64,000 bases of DNA, taken from the NCBI RefSeq assembly GCF_030291135.1, contig NZ_CP127409.1, positions 1,240,001 through 1,304,000 on the forward strand. Reading direction: 5' to 3'. Shown one piece after another: positions 18,318 to 25,428 of the stretch (positions are counted from its first letter, which is position 1; each line of letters starts with the position of its first letter). This DNA comes from Rhodanobacter thiooxydans (lineage in GTDB: Bacteria; Pseudomonadota; Gammaproteobacteria; Xanthomonadales; Rhodanobacteraceae). The translations under genes and the position numbers were made by a program. Under the pieces are notes generated by a model. The model did not search any database. It was given only the letters and a program-made list of their open reading frames with translations, and was not told the origin of the DNA.

Positions 18318-19883
18318 CTACAGCTGCGACTCGATCGGCAGCCAGCTGATCACGCGGGTGACCGCACGCAGCCACCAGCCGGTGTCGGGCTCGTGTTCGA
18401 GCACCTGCGGCGGCTGCGTGGTGTGGTCCAGCCACTGCGGCGAGCCGTCCGCGCCGCGGCGGAGCTGGTAGCTCAGCGCCGGCGCGGCCAGTCGCAAGTA
18501 TTCCTGGCGCAGGTCGCGGGCCAGGCCGGGGTCGTTGAACAACACGCCCATCTCGGTATTGAGGTTGGCCGAGCGCGGGTCGAGGTTGAACGAGCCGACG
18601 AAACCGCGCGTGCCGTCGATCACGAACGCCTTGGTGTGCAGGCTGGCGCCACTGCTGCCGAACAGGCCGTGGGTGGTGACCGGGCCGTGGCGGCGGATCT
18701 CGAACAGGCTCACGCCGCCATTCAGCAACTGCCTGCGGTAGCGCTCGTAGCCGCTGTGCACGGCGGGCACGTCGTTCGCGGCCAGCGAGTTGGTGACCAC
18801 GCCGACGCGGGTGCCGCCGCGCACCAGTCCCAGCAGGGTCGCCGTGCCTTTCCTGCCGGGAACGAAGTAGGGCGAGATCAGCAGCACCTCGCCATGCACG
18901 CCGCCTAGGTGGGCGGCCAGCCGCGGCTGCAGCCAATCGCTGCGGTCGGCAGACTTCGTCTTCAGTGGCGGGTCGGACGCCACCGTGATGTTCGTGCTCC
19001 AGTGCGGCGACAGGTCGTGGTTGACCAGCCGCTGCGCCGAGGGCGAAGCGGCGACCCGGCTCAGGTAGACCTGCGCCTCCGGCCTGCTGGATTCGTGGGT
19101 GAACCCGGCCATCAGTTGGTGCAGGCGCTGCGGTGTCTGCGGGTTCAGCGCCTCGATCGGCACGGCGGCGCGGGAGTTCCAGAAATCGTCGAAGATCGCG
19201 CTGGCGTCGGCTACCGCCGGGCCGAGCAGCAGCATGTCCAGGTCGCGGAAATTCACGCTGGGGTCGGCGTCGAAATACTCGTTGCCGATGTTGCGGCCGC
19301 CGACCAGTGCGACCCGGCCGTCAGCGATCCACGCCTTGTTGTGCATGCGGTGGTTGACGCTGAAGAAGCGCTGCACCATCTCCAGCAATCGCCACACGCC
19401 GCTGCGGTTGCGGAACGGGTTGTACAGCCGCACCTCGATGTTCGGGTGTGCGTCCAGCGCCAGCAGCGCCGGGTCCAGTCCCTTGGTGTTGATGTCGTCC
19501 AGCAGCAGGCGCACGCGCACGCCGCGCTCGGCCGCGGCGTACACCTCGCGTGCCAGCAGGTGACCGACCAGGTCGTCGTGCCACATGTAGTACTGCAGGT
19601 CGAGGCTGCGCCCGGCCAGGCGTGCGGAGGTGGCGCGCGCGGCGAACGCATCCAGGCCTTCGGGCAGCAGGGTGGCCGCCGTCTCGCCCGGGTGCGCGGC
19701 CAGGTACGGGGCCAGCTCGCGGTCAATCGGGGTCTGCGCGGGCTGCGGCGGCAATGCGGTGCTGGGTACGCCGGTGGCACGCGGGGTCAGGCGGTCGGCC
19801 AGCAGCAGCCCGCTGATCACCAGCAACACCAGCGCGAACAAACCCCAGCCCAGCCAGATCATCATCGTGCGCACCCGTGGCAC
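18318..19883 (-). CDS. Phospholipase D family protein, cardiolipin synthase-like
   Basis: About 521 residues with one N-terminal membrane helix and two HKD motifs: His181-Asn-Lys183...Asp188 (HNKAWIADGRVALVGGRN) and, in the C-terminal half, HTKAFVIDGTRGFVGSFN. Two HKD half-sites form one PLD active site with a phosphohistidine intermediate. The layout, with the second motif followed by DPRSANLNTE, resembles ClsC-type cardiolipin synthases, which make cardiolipin from phospholipids; this assignment is by analogy. The listed start is a GTG; another GTG at 19874 sits better, eight bases after GGAGG, and would shorten the protein by three residues. Confidence 0.85.
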   Translation of the reverse strand: MPRVRTMMIWLGWGLFALVLLVISGLLLADRLTPRATGVPSTALPPQPAQTPIDRELAPYLAAHPGETAATLLPEGLDAFAARATSARLAGRSLDLQYYMWHDDLVGHLLAREVYAAAERGVRVRLLLDDINTKGLDPALLALDAHPNIEVRLYNPFRNRSGVWRLLEMVQRFFSVNHRMHNKAWIADGRVALVGGRNIGNEYFDADPSVNFRDLDMLLLGPAVADASAIFDDFWNSRAAVPIEALNPQTPQRLHQLMAGFTHESSRPEAQVYLSRVAASPSAQRLVNHDLSPHWSTNITVASDPPLKTKSADRSDWLQPRLAAHLGGVHGEVLLISPYFVPGRKGTATLLGLVRGGTRVGVVTNSLAANDVPAVHSGYERYRRQLLNGGVSLFEIRRHGPVTTHGLFGSSGASLHTKAFVIDGTRGFVGSFNLDPRSANLNTEMGVLFNDPGLARDLRQEYLRLAAPALSYQLRRGADGSPQWLDHTTQPPQVLEHEPDTGWWLRAVTRVISWLPIESQL

Positions 19884-19923
19884 CTCCGACGCCCGATTAT
19901 TCGATTACTGCCCCGCATAAGCA

Positions 19924-19952
19924 AAGGCCTGCCGCGGGTGGCGGCAGGCCTT
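19924..19952. terminator. Terminator-like hairpin after leucine dehydrogenase
   Basis: A perfect 12-bp stem AAGGCCTGCCGC / GCGGCAGGCCTT with a 5-nt loop lies 42 bases after the leucine dehydrogenase stop codon and upstream of the PLD gene. On the minus strand the arm is followed by CCTTTGCTT, a short T-rich tail. Confidence 0.7.
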
Positions 19953-19994
19953 CGTGTAGCCGGGCAAAAACCGGCATGCCCGTAACGGCGTGGC

Positions 19995-21098
19995 TTACTG
20001 GCCGCGCATGCGACCCTGGAAGCGGGTGCCGCCGTTGCCCATGTGCGACAGCTTCAGCTTGCCGATCGCGTTGATGCGCTCCTCGGCCAGTCGGTCGGCG
20101 GCCCGGTAGGTCGGGATGTTCTCGGTCTTCGAGATCTCGAAGATGCGCCCCAGGTTGTAGTAGATCGTGCGCATCATGCGCATCGCGCGCTCGCGGTTGT
20201 AGCCGTCGATCTCCAGCGACACGTTCATCACGCCGCCGGCATTGACCGCGTAGTCCGGCGCGTACAACACGCCGCGGCGCTGCAGCTCGTCGCCGATCGC
20301 ATCGGTGGCCAGCTGGTTGTTGGCCGGGCCGCAGATGATCTTGGCCTTGATGCGGTCGATGGTCTGCTCGTTGACGGTGCCGCCCAGCGCGCACGGCGAG
20401 TACACGTCGGCGTCGACGTCGTAGATCTCGTCCAGGCCCACCGCCTCGCAACCCAGCTCGTCCACGCAGCGCTGCACCGCTTCCTTGTTGATGTCGGTGA
20501 CGAACACCTTGGCGCCCTGTTCGCGCAGCAGCTTGATGAACTCGCCGCCGACGTGGCCGCAACCCTGCACGGCGTAGCTGTACTTGCCCACGTCCTCGTT
20601 GCCGTGCTTGAACTGCAGCGCGGCCATCAGGCCCTGCAGCGAGCCGTAGGCGGTGAACGGCGACGGGTCGCCCGAGCCGCCGTGCACCTGGTGCACGCCG
20701 GTGACGTATTCGGTTTCGCGGAACACGTATTCCATGTCGTTGACGTCGATGCCGACGTCCTCGGCGGTGATGTAGCGGCCGTTCAACGAATTGACGAAAC
20801 GGCCGAACGCGCGGAACAGCGCCTCGGACTTGTCCTTGCTCGGGTCGCCGATGATCACCGCCTTGCCGCCGCCCAGGTTCAGGCCAGCCACCGCGTTCTT
20901 GAACGTCATGCCGCGCGACAGGCGCAGCACGTCGTTCACCGCCTCCTGCTCGGTCTTGTACGGCCACATGCGCAGACCGCCGAGCGCAGGGCCCAGCACC
21001 GTATTGTGGATCGCGATGATGGCCTTCAGGCCGGCGTCCTTGTTGTGACAGAAGACGACTTCTTCGTGACCCGTGTTGGCGATGGTTTCAAAGATCAT
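19995..21098 (-). CDS. ldh: Leucine (branched-chain amino acid) dehydrogenase
   Basis: A 367-residue Glu/Leu/Phe/Val dehydrogenase family enzyme that deaminates leucine, valine and isoleucine to their 2-oxoacids with NAD+. The two catalytic lysines are Lys67 (RGMTFKNAVAGLNLGGGK) and Lys79, matching Lys68/Lys80 of the Bacillus enzyme. The nucleotide-binding glycine block is QGCGHVGGEF. The start MIFETIANTG matches the family N-terminus; the longer open frame upstream is not conserved. It feeds the leucine pathway completed by ivd, mccAB, the hydratase and HMG-CoA lyase in this window. Confidence 0.93.
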   Translation of the reverse strand: MIFETIANTGHEEVVFCHNKDAGLKAIIAIHNTVLGPALGGLRMWPYKTEQEAVNDVLRLSRGMTFKNAVAGLNLGGGKAVIIGDPSKDKSEALFRAFGRFVNSLNGRYITAEDVGIDVNDMEYVFRETEYVTGVHQVHGGSGDPSPFTAYGSLQGLMAALQFKHGNEDVGKYSYAVQGCGHVGGEFIKLLREQGAKVFVTDINKEAVQRCVDELGCEAVGLDEIYDVDADVYSPCALGGTVNEQTIDRIKAKIICGPANNQLATDAIGDELQRRGVLYAPDYAVNAGGVMNVSLEIDGYNRERAMRMMRTIYYNLGRIFEISKTENIPTYRAADRLAEERINAIGKLKLSHMGNGGTRFQGRMRGQ

Positions 21099-21201
21099 TG
21101 GAACAGTGACTCCATGATTTACGGTGCCGGTGGGCATCTGCAAGAGGGTGGCGGAAGAGATCGCGGGAATCCGCCGGAGGGTGTGAAAACGCCTGAAACT
21201 C

Positions 21202-21227
21202 ATCGCCCCGACCGGGGTCGGGGCGAT
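21202..21227. terminator. GC-rich perfect hairpin, possible terminator
   Basis: A 12-bp perfect inverted repeat (21202-21213 with 21216-21227) sits between the stop codon of the small secreted protein gene and the leucine dehydrogenase start. No clear T-tract follows on the minus strand, so it may be a terminator or a 5'-leader structure of the dehydrogenase mRNA. Confidence 0.5.
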
Positions 21228-21304
21228 GAATCAAAGTGTCAAGTTTAATACGTCGCTCCCGCAGGTGGTGACGCGACGCAACAAGCCAGCGGCGTACGGA
21301 GTGC

Positions 21305-21640
21305 TCAACGACCCCAGTAACCGGGCCGGAAGCGCCACTGGCGGCCGTGATGCACCCAATGCGCCGGCCGGTAGTGGCGGCCCGGATGCATCCTGACCCA
21401 GGAGCCGCCGACCCATACGTGGCGGTGAGCATAACCATCCCAGCGCCAGTAGCCGGGCGCCCACGCATAGCCGCGCCGTGCCGGCGGCAGCCGCTCGAAA
21501 CGGGGCGGCGGCGGGGCCACGCCGATGTCGATGCCGACCGCCACCTGGGTGCGCGCCGCGGCGGGCGGCGCGTACAGGGCGCCGGCGAATGTCAGGCCGA
21601 GTCCGGCCAACAGGGCCAGCTTGAGAGGGGTGCGGGTCAT
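21305..21640 (-). CDS. YXWGXW repeat-type small secreted protein
   Basis: A 111-residue protein with a signal peptide (cleavage after AAAR or AAA) and then repeated Tyr/Trp/Gly motifs: GYAWAPGYWRWDG, HVWVGGSWV, FRPGYWGR. This is the pattern of the YXWGXW family of proteobacterial envelope proteins, whose function is not established. GGAG lies six bases before the ATG. It is transcribed toward leucine dehydrogenase but separated from it by a hairpin. Confidence 0.85.
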   Translation of the reverse strand: MTRTPLKLALLAGLGLTFAGALYAPPAAARTQVAVGIDIGVAPPPPRFERLPPARRGYAWAPGYWRWDGYAHRHVWVGGSWVRMHPGRHYRPAHWVHHGRQWRFRPGYWGR

Positions 21641-21755
21641 CGTGTTCTCCGTCAGCGCCGCGAACTGCGGCAGGCAGGACGGAAAACGAGGGGGCTGCGC
21701 GCGCAGCTGACGGCGTGCCGCCCCTCGTTCAGCGGGCGATTACGTCCGGGCCGGC

Positions 21756-22553
21756 CTACATCCGGCAGTTCGGCGCGTGGCCGCTGGCGCGCGCCTGCTG
21801 GTACACCGGCAGCAGTTGCTGTGCCTGCCGGTCCAGCGCCTGCGCGCGGTTGCCCGACGAGGGGTGGGTGGACAGGAACGCCGGCGGCTTGCTGCCGCCC
21901 TGCGCGCCCATCTTGTCCCACAGCGTCACCGCCGCGCGCGGATCGAAACCGGCCTGCGCCATGTAGCGCTGGCCCAGCGTGTCGGCCTCGCTTTCCTGGG
22001 TACGCGAGAACGGCAGCAGGATGCCTACCTGTGCACCCACGCCGAGCAGCGCCGCGGCGTTGCCCGCATCGCTGCCGCGCGAACCGGCGTAGATGGTGCC
22101 GGCAGCCACCGCGGCCTGGGTCGCCATGTTGTCCGACACCCGCTCCGCGCCGTGGCGCGAGACCACGTGCGACAACTCGTGGCCCAGCACCACCGCCAGC
22201 TGGTCCTGGTCGGTGGCGACCTTGAACATGCCCCGGTTCACGCCGATCCGGCCGCCGGGCAGGGCGAACGCGTTGGCCGTGTCGTCGCCGATGATCTGCA
22301 CCTCCCATTGCTGGGTGTTCCACGGCGGCGGCAGCACCGCGATCAGCGCGTTGGCCACGCAGGTGGCGTAGGCGCGTTCGCGCGGCGCGTCCACGAACTT
22401 GCCCTGCTTGCGCATGTCGTTGAACGCGCTCAGGCCCATCTGACTCATCTGGCTGTCCGACACCATCATCAGCTGCGAGCGGCCGGTCGGCGAGGTGACG
22501 CAGGCGGCCAGCAGGGCGGTGGCGAGCGGGATGGTCAGGTTGCGGATGTTCAT
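21756..22553 (-). CDS. M48-family metallopeptidase lipoprotein
   Basis: A 265-residue periplasmic zinc protease. It has a lipobox LLAAC (Cys18), the zinc motif HELSH (His125, Glu126, His129) in VVLGHELSHVVSRHGAER, and the third zinc ligand in ESEADTLGQRYM. This is the M48C layout of periplasmic peptidases such as LoiP/YcaL, which act in outer-membrane protein quality control (family knowledge). GGAGG is positioned seven bases upstream of the ATG. The gene is divergent from the TetR gene. Confidence 0.92.
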   Translation of the reverse strand: MNIRNLTIPLATALLAACVTSPTGRSQLMMVSDSQMSQMGLSAFNDMRKQGKFVDAPRERAYATCVANALIAVLPPPWNTQQWEVQIIGDDTANAFALPGGRIGVNRGMFKVATDQDQLAVVLGHELSHVVSRHGAERVSDNMATQAAVAAGTIYAGSRGSDAGNAAALLGVGAQVGILLPFSRTQESEADTLGQRYMAQAGFDPRAAVTLWDKMGAQGGSKPPAFLSTHPSSGNRAQALDRQAQQLLPVYQQARASGHAPNCRM

Positions 22554-22623
22554 GCGGGATCCTCCTTGGCTTGCAGTGGCAGAGCATACCCGTTGGGTCT
22601 GCCGAGACCGCGTGAGCTCGCGC

Positions 22624-22653
22624 TTGATATAGAACGAACGGTCGTGCTATTTT
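22624..22653 (+). promoter_or_regulatory. Promoter of the tetR-hydrolase pair, probably leaderless
   Basis: A -35 element TTGATA (22624-22629), an 18-bp spacer and an extended -10 (TG at 22645-22646, TATTTT at 22648-22653) predict transcription from about 22660. The ATG is at 22661 and no Shine-Dalgarno precedes it, so the mRNA is probably leaderless. Confidence 0.6.
22629..22650. promoter_or_regulatory. TetR-type operator
   Basis: An inverted repeat with 9-bp arms, ATAGAACGA and TCGTGCTAT, separated by ACGG, with one mismatch. It covers the spacer between -35 and -10, so binding of the TetR product would block its own promoter. Confidence 0.7.
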
Positions 22654-22660
22654 TGGTACC

Positions 22661-23263
22661 ATGACGATCGCCACTCACCCCGGCAAGCGCGCAGCCACGC
22701 GCGACACTATCCTCGACCACGCCTACGCGCTGGCCCGTCGCGACGGGCTGGAAGGCCTGTCGATCGGCGGCCTGGCGAGCGACGTGGGCATGTCCAAGAG
22801 CGGCGTGTTCGCCCACTTCGGCTCGCGTGAAGACCTGCAACTGGCCGTGCTCGACACCGGCCGCCAGCGTTTCCTGACCCGGGTGCTGCTGCCCGCGTTG
22901 AAGCAGCCGCGCGGCCTGCCGCGGCTGCGCGCGATCGTGGCGAACTGGTTCGAATGGGGCCGCGAGCACCAGAGCGGCTGCGTGCTGCTGTCCGCCGCCA
23001 GCGAGTACGACGGCCGCGATGGGGCGCTGCACGACGGCGTGGTGCAGCAGCAGGCCGGCTGGCGCGACGAGTTGCAGAAGGCGATCACGCAGGCGGTCGG
23101 GCTGGGCGAACTGCGCGCCGACACCGACGTCGCCCAGCTCTCCTTCGAGATCTATGCGCTGATGCTCGGCCTGCACCACGACGCCGGGCTGTTCGGATTC
23201 GACGAAGCTGGCCAGCGCACCCGCGCGGCCTTCGAGCGCCTGTGGCGCAGCTGGCAACCCTGA
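22661..23263 (+). CDS. TetR/AcrR family transcriptional regulator
   Basis: A 200-residue repressor. The N-terminal helix-turn-helix is typical (TRDTILDHAYALARRDGLEG, then LSIGGLASDVGMSKSGVFAHF), and the C-terminal ligand-binding and dimerisation half resembles the YcdC-like C-terminal group (GCVLLSAASEYDGRDG). An operator overlaps its own promoter, indicating autoregulation. It is followed 10 bp later by an alpha/beta hydrolase gene on the same strand, which is the likely co-regulated target. The ligand is not known; an ester or fatty-acyl compound handled by the hydrolase would fit. Confidence 0.88.
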   Translation: MTIATHPGKRAATRDTILDHAYALARRDGLEGLSIGGLASDVGMSKSGVFAHFGSREDLQLAVLDTGRQRFLTRVLLPALKQPRGLPRLRAIVANWFEWGREHQSGCVLLSAASEYDGRDGALHDGVVQQQAGWRDELQKAITQAVGLGELRADTDVAQLSFEIYALMLGLHHDAGLFGFDEAGQRTRAAFERLWRSWQP

Positions 23264-23273
23264 GACAACACCC

Positions 23274-24179
23274 ATGTCCACCATGATCGACCGACTCAAG
23301 CTCACCACCGTACGCACCGGCTTCGTGCTGGGCGGCCGGCTCGCGCCGCAGCGCACGGCAAACCGCGCCGCGCGCCTGTTCGCCACCCCGTTCGCCAGCA
23401 GCCGCAGCCGTGCGCAGGCGGCGCAGGGCGACGCTGAGATGCAGTGCGGCGCGTTGCAGGTCGACGGCGAAACCATCGCCACCTACGTCTGGGGCAACCC
23501 CGCCACCCAGCCGTATGCGCTGCTGGCGCACGGCTGGTCCAGCTTCGGCCTGCGCTTCCTGCCGTGGGTGGCGCAGCTGCGCGCGCAGGGATTCGCCGTG
23601 GTGACGTTCGACCAGCCCGGCCACGGCCACAGCAGCGGCAGGCTGTGCACCCTGCCGGAGTTCATCGCCACGATCCGCGCGGTTGGCGCGCACTACGGCA
23701 ACGCCGCGCTGGCGATTGGCCATTCGCTCGGCGGCGCCGCGCTCGCCCTTGCGCAGGACGAACACTGGCAGGCCGGACGGCTGATTCTGGTGGCGCCGGC
23801 CGCCGACATGAAGGCGGCGGCAGGGCGCTTCTTCCGCTTCGTACACCTGGCCGGCTATCTGCGCGAACCGTTCTACGCATGGCTGCATCGGCGCACCGGC
23901 GTGCATATAGACGAGCTGCGGGTGGAACGCCGGCTGCCGGCGCTGGGTCAGCCTGCGCTGATCGTGCACGACCTGGAGGACGCGGACGTGCCATGGGCCG
24001 AGGGCGAACGTTACGCCCAGCACTGGCCCGGCGCGCGGCTGTACACCACGCAGGGCTTGGGCCATCGGCGCGTGCTCGATGCGCCCGAGGTGATCGACGC
24101 CGCGCTCGCCTTCATGCGCGGCGAGCTGGTAGGCGAGCGCGTGGTCGGTTCGCCAAACCTGCCATACGGCGTGGCCTGA
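23274..24179 (+). CDS. Alpha/beta hydrolase
   Basis: A 301-residue hydrolase. The nucleophile elbow is GHSLGG, the oxyanion region is AHGWSSFG, and the acid and histidine are likely Asp in HDLEDADVPW and His in GLGHRRVL. This is the fold of lipases and esterases without a signal peptide, so it is cytoplasmic or membrane-associated. It directly follows the tetR gene and probably shares its promoter. The N-terminal 70 residues are basic and lack the hydrolase core, a layout seen in lysophospholipase-like members. The substrate cannot be read from sequence. Confidence 0.82.
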   Translation: MSTMIDRLKLTTVRTGFVLGGRLAPQRTANRAARLFATPFASSRSRAQAAQGDAEMQCGALQVDGETIATYVWGNPATQPYALLAHGWSSFGLRFLPWVAQLRAQGFAVVTFDQPGHGHSSGRLCTLPEFIATIRAVGAHYGNAALAIGHSLGGAALALAQDEHWQAGRLILVAPAADMKAAAGRFFRFVHLAGYLREPFYAWLHRRTGVHIDELRVERRLPALGQPALIVHDLEDADVPWAEGERYAQHWPGARLYTTQGLGHRRVLDAPEVIDAALAFMRGELVGERVVGSPNLPYGVA

Positions 24180-24221
24180 GCCAGGCATACACTTCCGGCC
24201 AGTGGGCGCGCTGCCGCACAT

Positions 24222-24254
24222 GCCGATGCGCCCGCCGTCGGCGGGCGCATCGGC
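24222..24254. terminator. Perfect 15-bp palindrome between convergent genes
   Basis: GCCGATGCGCCCGCC (24222-24236) pairs perfectly with 24240-24254 across a 3-nt loop. It lies between the stop codons of the hydrolase (+) and TonB-like gene (-). It has no T-tract, so it is best described as a strong bidirectional hairpin that may stop or stabilise both transcripts. Confidence 0.6.
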
Positions 24255-24257
24255 GAC

Positions 24258-25100
24258 TCAGCCGTGGTTTAACGGGGAGAGCAGGGTCGGGCCTGCGCCG
24301 TCGGTCCGCACGGTATCGTCGGCGAGGGCATCGGCCGTGTTGATGTCGGGCTTGTCGACCCAGGGGGCCGGCACGTAAGGCCCGGGGACGTAGCTCACCC
24401 AGGTGCGATCGGGCTTGGGCGCACCCAGCTCGTTCAGGGTGTAGTTGATCGGAACATGCGCCGTCCAGCTGTCCTGCCGTGCCAGCGGGCCCGTCGTGGG
24501 GATCGCGTAGTTCCACTGGCGCGCCGCCCTGAGGGCCGATTCGGCCAGGATCTTGCGGTATTGCTCGAGTAGGCTGTCCGGGCCGATGCTGCCGAGGTTG
24601 ACCTGCTCGGCGACGGCTTCGACCACGTGGCCGCTGCGGTCCACGCGCAGCGCCAGGTACACCGTTCCCTGCACGCGGGCCTGGATCGCGCGCTGGGGAT
24701 ATTGCGGCGGGATTTTCTTGCGGCCTTCGATATCGCGCAGCGAGTCGGTGGAGTCCGTGCTGCTGTCGCCGAACGTGGCGCCCTTGATGCGTGCATTGTA
24801 GTTGCCGTCAGGCATTTTCCTGAGCACCACCCGGACATGCATGCTGCTCTTGGCGACCACGGGTTCGCCATGGCGCAGCACAGGTTGGAAGCGCCACTGC
24901 AATGCAGCCTTGCGCACCATGTCCGCGACGGGCTGCCCGTACCTGGCCCCGTCGTCGACGACGGCAGTCTGCACCGTGCCGTCCTTGGCCAGCACGATGG
25001 TTCCGCTGACGACGGCGGAAGATTCGACGTCCTGACGGGAACTGGCCTGGGCGGCCAGCGTAGCCATGGCAAGGCATGCGGCGAATATGACCTTCTTCAT
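24258..25100 (-). CDS. Secreted protein with TonB C-terminal-like domains
   Basis: A 280-residue protein with a signal peptide (cleaved after AAQAS) and two stretches resembling the TonB C-terminal domain: around residues 30-95 (SGTIVLAKDGTVQTAVV...AALQWRFQPVL) and 130-210 (PPQYPQRAIQARVQGTVYLALRVDRSGHVVEAV...ALRAARQWNYAI). The second has the YPxxA...G.V.L...V...G.V pattern typical of energy-transducer TonB proteins. It lacks the usual N-terminal anchor and Pro-rich spacer, so it may be a periplasmic relative rather than a true TonB. AAGGA precedes the chosen ATG by eight bases. Confidence 0.7.
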   Translation of the reverse strand: MKKVIFAACLAMATLAAQASSRQDVESSAVVSGTIVLAKDGTVQTAVVDDGARYGQPVADMVRKAALQWRFQPVLRHGEPVVAKSSMHVRVVLRKMPDGNYNARIKGATFGDSSTDSTDSLRDIEGRKKIPPQYPQRAIQARVQGTVYLALRVDRSGHVVEAVAEQVNLGSIGPDSLLEQYRKILAESALRAARQWNYAIPTTGPLARQDSWTAHVPINYTLNELGAPKPDRTWVSYVPGPYVPAPWVDKPDINTADALADDTVRTDGAGPTLLSPLNHG

Positions 25101-25428
25101 GCGTGCTGTCCTTGAAGTTACGTTGAAGTTGATACGGTTCGGCGCGGCCGGCATGAGTCGATCGAGTCGGCTTCCATCCGTCATGCGTCAGCCCTTGCCC
25201 TTTCGACAGCGCGATCCCGGGATCGGTGGCCGTCCATTCCTGTTCGTCATGTGTCCCCTTGCTGGCGCCCAGTATGCGGTCAAACAGTTACCCGCGGAAC
25301 ACGATCCTGCGCAGTGGACTTCGTCCGGGGCTTCGGGGCCATGCCTCCCGGCAAGCGCGTCGCAACAAGCTCTTGATGCCGATTCCCACTAGAATCACGG
25401 GGTTCAAGCACCGATGTCCGGAGTTGCC
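25101..25428. other. Divergent intergenic region upstream of icmF
   Basis: About 330 bases without a supported gene. It contains a perfect 14-bp palindrome CGATCCCGGGATCG (25212-25225), and a -10-like TAGAAT at 25390-25395 that could start the icmF transcript. A tandem TTGAAGTT occurs near 25111-25131, upstream of the TonB-like gene. No regulator site could be identified with confidence. Confidence 0.35.
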
